From Heyndrickxia acidicola (GTDB taxonomy: Bacteria > Bacillota > Bacilli > Bacillales > Bacillaceae_C), in contig NZ_KV440953.1 of the NCBI RefSeq assembly GCF_001636425.1, positions 1 through 64,000 on the forward strand: 64,000 nucleotides of DNA, given 5' to 3'. The position numbers and the translations under genes are program-made. Under the pieces are notes generated by a model. It saw nothing but the letters and a program-made list of their open reading frames with translations. It made no database searches and had not been told where the DNA came from. Shown here piece by piece: positions 1 through 7,117 of the stretch. The first letter of the stretch is position 1. Each line of letters starts with the position of its first letter.

Positions 1-1
1 A

Positions 2-2713
2 TTCCGCTTTCCGGTTGTTCAGGACCCAAAGGTGAAACCCGAGCCGACAATGAGGGAACGACCGATTTCAGAAAAGCCAAGGCATCCGATTTCAGAAAAG
101 CCAAGGCATCCGATTTCAGAAAAGCCAAGGCATCCGATTTCAGAAAAGCCAAGGCCGCAGTATACACGTTCCTTCTCTCCTGAAAAAAAACCGGATACAC
201 CAGTAAAAACAGTAAAAGTCAAAGAGCCTCAGCACGAATGGACGCGGAAAATAGAACCCAAGGCAAAGCAGCCATTTAAACCGACTGCGATTCCTTCGCC
301 TATCTATGGGTTCAATAACCGTCCCAAGAAGGAAAAAAAAACAGAAGTTCCAGAGTTTGAATTAAAGGGCGGAATGTTTGAAGGCTATCCTTTTAAAAAA
401 ACAGATCGCATTCCGATTAAAGAGTCATTGGTAAAACAGGCGCCGTCAACAAATAAACAGGTCATGGTACAAGAGAAAGAGAGTTTGAAGGAAGAGGCTC
501 GTCCTTCTCCTGGAGTTTTTGAAAAAACGTTACCTCAGAATCAAACCCATGAATCAGAAAGTAAATATGGGGTGGAGGAGTCCAGTCCATTCCGGGGTTC
601 TTTCCAGCCAGTGGAGCAGCAAAGTCACTCCAGAATGGAAGAAACACCCGAAAAAGTAATGGCAATAGAAGTGCCAAAGCTTGATAGTGGCGAACAATTA
701 AAAAAGGAAGCAGCATCCTCCACTGAGCAACAGGTCTATGCAGAAAAGCTAAGAGAGGAACGCAAACAAAATGTTCCCCATGATATGAGTGAGAGCATTG
801 AGGAAGAGACGATGGAGGCTATAAATGCAGATCCACCAGCAGAAGGAATCAATACCCCTGTACATATTTTGCCTCAGGCACCGCAGAGCAGACTGGGATT
901 AGATGAAAAGGAAGATTTGCCTTCAGAAAAAGATTTAACTTTAGAGGAGCTTCAGCCGATTGAAAGAAAGGCAGATCCTGAGGCTATCCAGGGGAGTATA
1001 GCCGATGAAGCAGCTGAAATAGAGGAGAATGTGCCTGACACGCTTGAATTGGATACACGTAAAGAAGAGGAGCCTGCGATAAAAAGACGCTCCCATATTC
1101 CCTTTAATGTCATTATGCTGAAGCAGGATAAAAAGAAGCGGGAGCATATTCAGCCTAATATACCGGACACAGCCGTTATGAAGGAAGAGGTTTCCGTTAC
1201 CAAGGAAACTGTACTCGAACAAGCTGTACAGACTCAGGCAGTGGAGGACTATCAGCTGCCCCAATTGAGTGAAGTAGCTTGCGAGGGAACATTTGTTTAT
1301 CCTTCGATTGATTTACTGACCCCGCCTGTAAGCAGAGAAATGGATGAAGAGTGGATTCGTGAACAAAGCGAGGTTCTGGACAATACATTAATTAACTTTA
1401 ATGTTCGCGCAAAAGTGGTTAACGTCAGCCAGGGACCCTCTGTTACGCGGTTTGAAATCCAGCCTGAACCGGGAGTCAAAGTAAATAAGATTACAAATTT
1501 AACAGATGATATTAAATTAAGCCTTGCTGCAAGAGACATTCGAATAGAGGCGCCGATTCCCGGAAAGCATACAGTCGGAATCGAAATTCCAAATGAACAA
1601 AGCCGTCCGGTATTCCTAAGTGAGATTATTGAAAGCCCCGCTTTCCAAGAAAGTACGTCGCCCTTAACAGCAGCGTTAGGATTGGATATTTCAGGGAAAC
1701 CTATTATTACGGATTTACGGAAAATGCCCCATGGTCTAATTGCAGGTGCAACAGGCTCTGGAAAAAGTGTTTGTATTAACTCCATTTTGGTGAGCCTGCT
1801 TTACAAAGCATCTCCAAGAGATTTAAAGCTCCTGTTAATTGATCCAAAAATGGTGGAATTAGCACCATATAATCATATTCCGCATTTGGTCAGCCCGGTT
1901 ATCACGGATGTAAAAGCTGCAACAGCCTCATTGAAATGGGCGGTTGAAGAAATGGAAAGGCGTTATGAACTCTTTGCTCATGCAGGCGTGCGTGATATTA
2001 CACGTTTCAACGAGATGGCAGTGAAGCATAGAAGATTCAATGAAAAGCTGCCTTTCATTGTGATTATCATAGATGAGCTTGCAGATCTCATGATGATGTC
2101 TCCTGATGATGTAGAGACGGCTATCTGCCGTATTGCACAAAAAGCAAGGGCATGCGGTATCCATTTAATTGTTGCAACACAGAGGCCGTCAGTGGACGTT
2201 ATCACTGGACTGATTAAAGCGAACATCCCAACAAGGACTGCTTTCTCTGTTTCTTCTCAAATCGATTCTAGGACAATTATTGATATGGGAGGGGCAGAAA
2301 AGCTTCTCGGGCGCGGGGATATGCTATTCCTGGAAAATGGTTCATCCAAACCGCAGCGCTTGCAGGGAACGTTTGTCTCAGATGAAGAAATTGATCTTGT
2401 TGTTGCTCATGTCAGAAATCAAGAAAAACCTAATTACCTTTTTGAGCAAGAAGAGCTTTTGAAAAAGTCGCAAATTCAGGAAGAGGAAGATGAATTGTTT
2501 TATGATGCCTGCGAATTTGTCATTGATCAAGGCGGTGCATCCACTTCTCTTTTACAAAGGAATTTCAGGGTAGGATATAACCGTGCTGCCCGCCTGATTG
2601 AGATGATGGAAAGTCAGGGGATTATTTCGGAGCCGAAAGGAAGTAAACCAAGGGATATTTTAATTACGATGGATGAATTTCTCTTAATACAGGATACTAA
2701 TAAAGAATCATAA
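2..2713 (+). CDS. sftA: DNA translocase SftA (FtsK/SpoIIIE family), 5' end outside the window
   Basis: Septum-associated DNA pump that clears chromosome arms from the closing division septum. The frame is open from base 2 (residues FRFPVVQDPK precede a GTG at 32), so the true start is upstream and the GTG is probably internal. There is a low-complexity, charged linker of about 450 residues, then the FtsK alpha/beta motor with Walker A GATGSGKS (1745-1768) and Walker B IIIDELAD (Asp at 2072). A C-terminal gamma-like winged helix follows (about 2470-2690). No membrane segments are visible, which favours the soluble SftA over membrane-bound SpoIIIE. The linker opens with four tandem copies of an 8-residue unit (see repeat). 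Downstream is murC. The family call is firm; the SftA assignment rests on architecture and the neighbouring genes. Confidence 0.93.
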   Translation, partial: FRFPVVQDPKVKPEPTMRERPISEKPRHPISEKPRHPISEKPRHPISEKPRPQYTRSFSPEKKPDTPVKTVKVKEPQHEWTRKIEPKAKQPFKPTAIPSPIYGFNNRPKKEKKTEVPEFELKGGMFEGYPFKKTDRIPIKESLVKQAPSTNKQVMVQEKESLKEEARPSPGVFEKTLPQNQTHESESKYGVEESSPFRGSFQPVEQQSHSRMEETPEKVMAIEVPKLDSGEQLKKEAASSTEQQVYAEKLREERKQNVPHDMSESIEEETMEAINADPPAEGINTPVHILPQAPQSRLGLDEKEDLPSEKDLTLEELQPIERKADPEAIQGSIADEAAEIEENVPDTLELDTRKEEEPAIKRRSHIPFNVIMLKQDKKKREHIQPNIPDTAVMKEEVSVTKETVLEQAVQTQAVEDYQLPQLSEVACEGTFVYPSIDLLTPPVSREMDEEWIREQSEVLDNTLINFNVRAKVVNVSQGPSVTRFEIQPEPGVKVNKITNLTDDIKLSLAARDIRIEAPIPGKHTVGIEIPNEQSRPVFLSEIIESPAFQESTSPLTAALGLDISGKPIITDLRKMPHGLIAGATGSGKSVCINSILVSLLYKASPRDLKLLLIDPKMVELAPYNHIPHLVSPVITDVKAATASLKWAVEEMERRYELFAHAGVRDITRFNEMAVKHRRFNEKLPFIVIIIDELADLMMMSPDDVETAICRIAQKARACGIHLIVATQRPSVDVITGLIKANIPTRTAFSVSSQIDSRTIIDMGGAEKLLGRGDMLFLENGSSKPQRLQGTFVSDEEIDLVVAHVRNQEKPNYLFEQEELLKKSQIQEEEDELFYDACEFVIDQGGASTSLLQRNFRVGYNRAARLIEMMESQGIISEPKGSKPRDILITMDEFLLIQDTNKES
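62..157 (+). repeat. In-frame 24-bp tandem repeat, four copies, in the sftA linker
   Basis: Units begin at 62, 86, 110 and 134 and encode HPISEKPR-like octapeptides. They are identical at the DNA level except for the last codon of the last unit. Near identity indicates recent slippage expansion. Confidence 0.95.
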
Positions 2714-2799
2714 AAGCATGATTCTAAGTTATCGGTAAGGCCCTGCTCATTCTTTTAGAAATGGTGGCTGGGCCTTATCAAATGTTCAGAGCATATATA

Positions 2800-2825
2800 A
2801 TATGTAAATGTTGACATTTACATAT
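2800..2825. promoter_or_regulatory. Perfect 11-bp inverted repeat, possible operator
   Basis: Arms ATATGTAAATG and CATTTACATAT flank the 4-base loop TTGA. The AT-rich arms and absence of a T-tract fit an operator better than a terminator. No regulator can be assigned. Confidence 0.4.
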
Positions 2826-2861
2826 TTACTCTGATAATTGGTGCGGTTATTCGGAATTTTT

Positions 2862-2960
2862 GAGGGACAAGAAGGCAAAGTGAGACTCACGTAAGAGCAG
2901 TTTACACAGAGAAAATTCCCCGTGGAAAGCGAGTGCCTGGGAAGGGAATCAACAGCCAAT
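2862..2960. repeat. R1 dispersed repeat, degenerate copy
   Basis: Carries the R1 hallmarks GTGAGACTC and GTGGAAAGCGAGTGCCTG...AATCAACAG, shared with copies at 17543, 41565, 46701 and 48163. Confidence 0.6.
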
Positions 2961-3026
2961 TTCTAAATGAAATCTGTTTTCAATTCATACAGGAATTTTA
3001 TTTCCATGTTCACTCCGTTTAAAAAG

Positions 3027-3035
3027 TGATATACT
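3027..3035 (+). promoter_or_regulatory. Extended -10 promoter candidate for murC
   Basis: TGATATACT fits the extended -10 form TGnTATAAT (5/6 in the hexamer). No good -35 is seen. It would give a leader of about 120 nt before murC. Confidence 0.35.
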
Positions 3036-3159
3036 TGTTTGGTATGATCTTTTAAGGGGCTCGTTTTTTGGACAATCCTGAAAGTTCATGCGTATTTTTA
3101 GCAAATGATAGTTCGTTATCATATACTGCATACATATAGACATTGTTGGAGGTTCTATT

Positions 3160-4470
3160 ATGACTGTATACCATTTCGTAGGCATTAAGGGATCCGGTAT
3201 GAGTGCACTTGCACAAATACTTCACGATATGGGCTATGAGGTGCAAGGATCAGATATTGAAAAGTATTTTTTTACCCAAAAAGCCTTAGAGGATTCAGGT
3301 ATAAAAATATTACCATTCCAGCGCGAAAATATTCATCCTGGCTTAACCGTCATTGCCGGTAACGCGTTTCCTGATACACACGAAGAAATTGAAGAAGCAT
3401 TGAAGCTGGGCATTCCTGTTATACGATACCATAAATTTTTGGGGGACTTTTTAGGCAGGTTCACAAGCGTGGCCGTTACGGGTGCGCATGGGAAAACCTC
3501 CACAACAGGCCTTCTTGCTCATGTGATGAAAGGGATAAAACCAACTTCCTATTTGATTGGAGACGGAACTGGCAAAGGAGTTAAAGATGCTGAGTATTTT
3601 GTATTCGAAGCATGCGAATATAGACGCCACTTTCTTTCCTATTCCCCTGACTATGCCATTATGACAAATATTGACTTTGACCATCCTGATTATTTTGCCA
3701 ATGTGGACGATGTGTTTTCGGCATTTCAGGAAATGGCCATGCAGGTGAAAAAAGGAATTATTGCCTATGGCGATGATGAACAGCTTCAAAGAATTCAAGC
3801 CAAGGTTCCGGTTCTTTTCTATGGATTTGCTGAGGAAAATGATTTTCAGGCCAGAAATATAGTGAAAGTGGAATCAGGTACTCAGTTTGATGTACAGGTA
3901 CGGAACAATTTCTACGCCACTTTCGAAATACCTACCTTCGGCGACCATAATGTTTTAAATGCACTGGGTGTCATTGCATTATGCCATTACGAAGACGTTG
4001 ACACGGAAGCTGTTAAAGAGCATTTAAAAACATTCACTGGTGTAAAAAGAAGATTTACAGAAAAGCAGATTGGTTCCCAAATTATTGTAGACGACTACGC
4101 TCATCATCCTACCGAAATCAAGGCAACCATTGACTCAGCCCGTCAAAAGTATGCTGGACGCAAAATTGTGGCGGTTTTCCAGCCCCATACTTTTACAAGG
4201 ACGCAAACGTTCTTAAATGAATTTGCGCAAACTCTAAGTGAAGCAGATGAAGTGTTCCTTTGTGAAATTTTTGGCTCTGCCAGAGAAAATCATGGGAAGC
4301 TATCCATCGAGGATTTGCAGGGGAAAATTGAGAATGCTCATATTTTAAGTGAAGAAGATACTTCGCCGCTGTTAGCGTTGGATAACAGTGTCATTCTCTT
4401 CATGGGTGCAGGTGATATTCAAAAATTCCAGGCTGCCTATGAAAACCTGTTAAAGACAAAAGAAGCATAA
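3160..4470 (+). CDS. murC: UDP-N-acetylmuramate--L-alanine ligase
   Basis: Cytoplasmic ATP-dependent ligase adding L-Ala to UDP-MurNAc, the first peptide step of peptidoglycan precursor synthesis. The N-terminal Rossmann motif is GIKGSGMS (residues about 8-15), and the Mur-ligase P-loop is GAHGKTST (108-115). The C-terminal substrate-side sequence includes [10 protein letters not shown], typical of MurC. The length of 436 aa is near the B. subtilis protein (432). The ATG follows TTGGAGG at 6-8 nt. It is followed by its own terminator at 4483-4515. Identification is firm. Confidence 0.97.
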   Translation: MTVYHFVGIKGSGMSALAQILHDMGYEVQGSDIEKYFFTQKALEDSGIKILPFQRENIHPGLTVIAGNAFPDTHEEIEEALKLGIPVIRYHKFLGDFLGRFTSVAVTGAHGKTSTTGLLAHVMKGIKPTSYLIGDGTGKGVKDAEYFVFEACEYRRHFLSYSPDYAIMTNIDFDHPDYFANVDDVFSAFQEMAMQVKKGIIAYGDDEQLQRIQAKVPVLFYGFAEENDFQARNIVKVESGTQFDVQVRNNFYATFEIPTFGDHNVLNALGVIALCHYEDVDTEAVKEHLKTFTGVKRRFTEKQIGSQIIVDDYAHHPTEIKATIDSARQKYAGRKIVAVFQPHTFTRTQTFLNEFAQTLSEADEVFLCEIFGSARENHGKLSIEDLQGKIENAHILSEEDTSPLLALDNSVILFMGAGDIQKFQAAYENLLKTKEA

Positions 4471-4482
4471 GCCTAAAAAGAT

Positions 4483-4515
4483 GATCTCTGCATCCAGCAG
4501 GGATCTTTCTTTTTT
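4483..4515 (+). terminator. Rho-independent terminator of murC
   Basis: Stem GATCTCTGC/GCAGGGATC (one G.T pair), 5-nt loop, then TTTCTTTTTT. Confidence 0.8.
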
Positions 4516-4551
4516 GGGCTGTATGAAATGGAGAGTAGCTTTTCCTTTTTA

Positions 4552-4595
4552 AAATACCCTCCTAGGCAAGGTGAATCCACTGCAGAAGGGTATTT
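4552..4595 (-). terminator. Possible terminator of the M29 aminopeptidase gene
   Basis: Arms AAATACCCT/AGGGTATTT (9 bp) with a long loop, lying just past the minus-strand stop. The T-tract on the minus strand is short. Confidence 0.5.
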
Positions 4596-4602
4596 ATTTT
4601 CA

Positions 4603-5718
4603 TTATTTAAGGTTTTCCGGGTTTAATCCTTTAAGCTCTGGAATGACAAACAAACCATCTTTACGGATTAGGACATCATCAAAATAGATTTCTCCTCCGC
4701 CGTATTCAGGCCGCTGGATAACCACCATATCCCAATGGATGTTGGAATGGTTGCCATTGTATGCATCGTCATAGCATTGGCCCGGAGTGAAATGGAAGCT
4801 GCCGGCAATCTTTTCGTCAAATAAAATATCCTGCATAGGATGAAGAATGAACGGGTTTACTCCGATGGCAAATTCCCCTACATAACGTGCACCTTCATCG
4901 GTATCAAAGATTTTATTGATGCGCTCTGTATCATTGGAGGTTGCTTCTACAATTTTTCCATCCTTAAAGGTCAGCTTTACATTTTCAAAAGTGAATCCCT
5001 GGTATGGTGAAGGGGTATTGTATGTAATGGTGCCATTGATGGATTCACGGACGGGTGCGGTATACACTTCGCCGTCAGGGATATTCAGCCTTCCTGCACA
5101 TTTAACGGCAGGGATGTCCTTAATAGAAAAAGTTAGGTCTGTCCCTTCGCTTACTAGGCGGACTTTATCCGTGCGATTCATAAGTTCTACCAGCGGAGTC
5201 ATGGCTTCATCCATTTTGCTGTAGTCTAAATTGCACACATCAAAATAAAAGTCTTCAAATGCCTCTGTGCTCATTTTTGCTAATTGAGCCATAGAAGAGT
5301 TAGGATAGCGAAGAACCACCCATTTTGTTTTTGGCACGCGAATATCACGATGAACCTTTTTGCCGATGGTATTGCCATGGATTTTCATTTTATCAGCGGG
5401 AACATCTGCATGTTCATTAATATTGTCGCCAGACCTTAGGCCAATATAGCCATCCATTTTTGCCATAACTTCAGCTTCAAAATCAGCGATCATATTAAAT
5501 TGGTCTTCTTGTGCACCCATTAAAAGGGCACGGTCCACCTGAGTGTCCTTTAAAGAAACAAAAGGATAGCCTCCTGCAGCATAGGCTTCTTTTACAAGGG
5601 CTGTAACAAGTTCCTTTTGAAGGCCGAAGTTTTCTATTAAAACTTTTTCGCCGGGCTGCAATTGTACAGAATAGTTAATTAAATTTTTTGCCAATGTTTC
5701 AATACGCGGATCCTTCAT
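4603..5718 (-). CDS. Aminopeptidase, M29 (thermophilic aminopeptidase T) family
   Basis: Metallo-aminopeptidase removing N-terminal residues from peptides in the cytoplasm. Family signatures are visible in order: LVSEGTDLTFSI; PDGEVYTAPV (metal-ligand Glu); GEFAIGVNP (second Glu); SFHFTPGQCY (His); and NIHWDMV, the HxD near the C-terminus. At 371 aa it is somewhat shorter than B. subtilis AmpS (about 410). It could be the AmpS ortholog or a paralog, so no symbol is given. The ATG has TTGGAGG upstream. It is transcribed alone, convergent with murC. Family assignment is firm; the metal and substrates are inferred. Confidence 0.9.
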   Translation of the reverse strand: MKDPRIETLAKNLINYSVQLQPGEKVLIENFGLQKELVTALVKEAYAAGGYPFVSLKDTQVDRALLMGAQEDQFNMIADFEAEVMAKMDGYIGLRSGDNINEHADVPADKMKIHGNTIGKKVHRDIRVPKTKWVVLRYPNSSMAQLAKMSTEAFEDFYFDVCNLDYSKMDEAMTPLVELMNRTDKVRLVSEGTDLTFSIKDIPAVKCAGRLNIPDGEVYTAPVRESINGTITYNTPSPYQGFTFENVKLTFKDGKIVEATSNDTERINKIFDTDEGARYVGEFAIGVNPFILHPMQDILFDEKIAGSFHFTPGQCYDDAYNGNHSNIHWDMVVIQRPEYGGGEIYFDDVLIRKDGLFVIPELKGLNPENLK

Positions 5719-5953
5719 ATATAATAATCCTCCAAGAAAATAATAGAATACAATACTATTGTAACCAAAAAGTTGAAAATTGGGAGAGAAAAGAGTGTTT
5801 GTTTAGAAAAAAACTTCTCTTCTAAAAGAACCCCTTGGAGAAAAGAGGCGTTTTATGAGAAAATAAATAAGATGAACCAGTTGTCCTTTGGTCCTAGGCT
5901 GGCGGCAGGAAGGAAATGTCGGGCTTAGTCTCGAATGACATTAGAGAAACAGT

Positions 5954-5978
5954 GTTTATCTTATTTATACGCGGGTAT
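5954..5978 (+). promoter_or_regulatory. SigB-type general stress promoter of ytxG-ytxH
   Basis: GTTTAT, a 13-nt spacer, then GGGTAT, against the SigB consensus GTTTAA-N12-15-GGGTAT. Predicted transcription start is near 5985, just before the AGGAGGTG of ytxG. This supports the start codon at 6007 and excludes an upstream in-frame start at 5935. Confidence 0.8.
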
Positions 5979-6006
5979 TATTTATTTACATAGGAGGTGC
6001 CAAGGG

Positions 6007-6504
6007 ATGATTATTATTTTGTATTTAAGTATTGCGCTTATTGCAATCGCGTTTTTGATTCTCGTTATCAGTCTGACAAAAACGTTGAAATCTGTAAGCG
6101 TCACACTTGATAGTATTTCAAAAACCGTAGACGGATTAGAAGGGCAGCTAAAGGGTGTGACTGGCGAAACAACGATGCTGTTACATAAAACCAATGAATT
6201 AGCCCTCGACATCCAGGAGAAATCCGAAAAACTCAATGCGGTTGTTTATGCTGTTAAAGATGTAGGAACCACGATTTCGGATTTAAATAACTCTGTTAAA
6301 AAGGTGACGACAAGCATTTCTTCCACTATGGTCAGGAATCAGGATAAAATTTCACAAGTCGTTCAGTGGGGAAGTGCGATAAAGGAATTAAAGGATAAGT
6401 GGACTGAAAAAAAGGTTAAAAAGCAGGATCAGGAATTTGTGGTGGACAAGGCAACGTCTGATGTAAGCAGAAGACCACGCCGTGCAAGAATGCACGATCA
6501 ATAA
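6007..6504 (+). CDS. ytxG: YtxG, DUF948 general stress protein
   Basis: 165 aa. Residues 1-23 form one hydrophobic membrane segment. The rest is a heptad-rich coiled coil with [13 protein letters not shown]-type spacing, as in DUF948 proteins with methyl-accepting-like helices, and ends in a basic tail ([11 protein letters not shown]). The start is chosen at 6007 because AGGAGGTG lies 7 nt upstream and the SigB promoter lies inside the longer reading. It is first in a two-gene unit with ytxH (52 bp apart). The biochemical role is unknown; the family is associated with general stress. Confidence 0.88.
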   Translation: MIIILYLSIALIAIAFLILVISLTKTLKSVSVTLDSISKTVDGLEGQLKGVTGETTMLLHKTNELALDIQEKSEKLNAVVYAVKDVGTTISDLNNSVKKVTTSISSTMVRNQDKISQVVQWGSAIKELKDKWTEKKVKKQDQEFVVDKATSDVSRRPRRARMHDQ

Positions 6505-6556
6505 TTTTTGAAGGAAAAAAGGGCTTCCTATTAAAATGAAAGAGGAGGAATTAAAA

Positions 6557-6949
6557 ATGACAGTGACAGAAAATAGACTTAACGAATTAGAGGAAAAAAA
6601 CAGTTCAAAAGATTTTTTTGTTGGTGCGATCATCGGCGGTGTCATTGGCGCAGCAGCAGCGTTACTGCTTGCACCTAAGACGGGGAAAGAACTTAGAAAT
6701 GATCTGAGCGGACAGATGGATACCCTAATGAATAGAACAGATCAATGGAGAGAGGTTGCCGGACAAAAAAGCAATCAATTTGCGGCAGCAGCCATGGAAA
6801 AAACAGGCCAAATGAGAGATATGGCAATGGAAAAGGGCAATCAGTTAGTAGGCGCAGTTAAAGAAAAGACCCAGCAAGCAAAAGAGCAGGGTACTGAAGC
6901 CATCAAAAATACATCAGACGAAATGCAAAATATATCAGCAGATGAATAA
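6557..6949 (+). CDS. ytxH: YtxH domain general stress protein
   Basis: 130 aa. A glycine/alanine-rich membrane segment (GAIIGGVIGAAAALLLAPKTGKELR, in part the YtxH signature) at about residues 21-45 precedes amphipathic helices rich in Lys/Gln/Glu and LEA-like in composition. The start at 6557 is preferred over 6536 because the GAGGAGG ribosome site lies between the two ATGs. It is co-transcribed with ytxG and followed by a strong terminator. In B. subtilis a third gene, ytxJ, completes this operon; here it is absent. Molecular function unknown. Confidence 0.88.
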   Translation: MTVTENRLNELEEKNSSKDFFVGAIIGGVIGAAAALLLAPKTGKELRNDLSGQMDTLMNRTDQWREVAGQKSNQFAAAAMEKTGQMRDMAMEKGNQLVGAVKEKTQQAKEQGTEAIKNTSDEMQNISADE

Positions 6950-6953
6950 AAAT

Positions 6954-6998
6954 AGGACGAAATGAGGGGCAAAATGCCTTTTATTTCGTCCTTTTTTC
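6954..6998 (+). terminator. Terminator of ytxGH
   Basis: Perfect 10-bp stem AGGACGAAAT/ATTTCGTCCT followed by TTTTTT. Confidence 0.9.
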
Positions 6999-7044
6999 TA
7001 AGACTCTATTAAAGATAATTGTTAATTTTTCGCCCTTGTGGATT

Positions 7045-7104
7045 TGATGATACAAGACACACCAGCTGCAAGCGGAACGCGAGTGCTTGAATTCAACAGG
7101 CAAG
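7045..7104. repeat. R1 dispersed repeat, 3' remnant
   Basis: GGAACGCGAGTGCTTGA..TTCAACAGG matches the right end of R1. The left part is lost. Confidence 0.5.
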
Positions 7105-7117
7105 ATTAACAAGAACA

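Larger units (their letters stand above)
2714..3026. other. Intergenic region sftA-murC
   Basis: No convincing gene. It holds an imperfect hairpin with arms TAAGGCCC/GGGCCTTA (about 2734-2779) without a T-run, so it is a poor terminator. It also holds a perfect palindrome at 2800-2825 and an R1 repeat remnant, listed separately. Confidence 0.7.

Noticed and set aside
62-157. CRISPR-like direct repeats
   Set aside because: The units are contiguous without spacers and are in frame within sftA.
2734-2779. Terminator for sftA
   Set aside because: The inverted repeat is interrupted and not followed by Ts, so I did not call it.
3104-3120. Fur-box-like TGATAGTTCGTTATCA before murC
   Set aside because: The arms are short and the spacing is one base off the 7-1-7 pattern; murC is not an expected iron target.
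5935-6006. 24-codon upstream extension of ytxG
   Set aside because: The SigB promoter and its predicted start site lie inside it, and the best ribosome site serves 6007.
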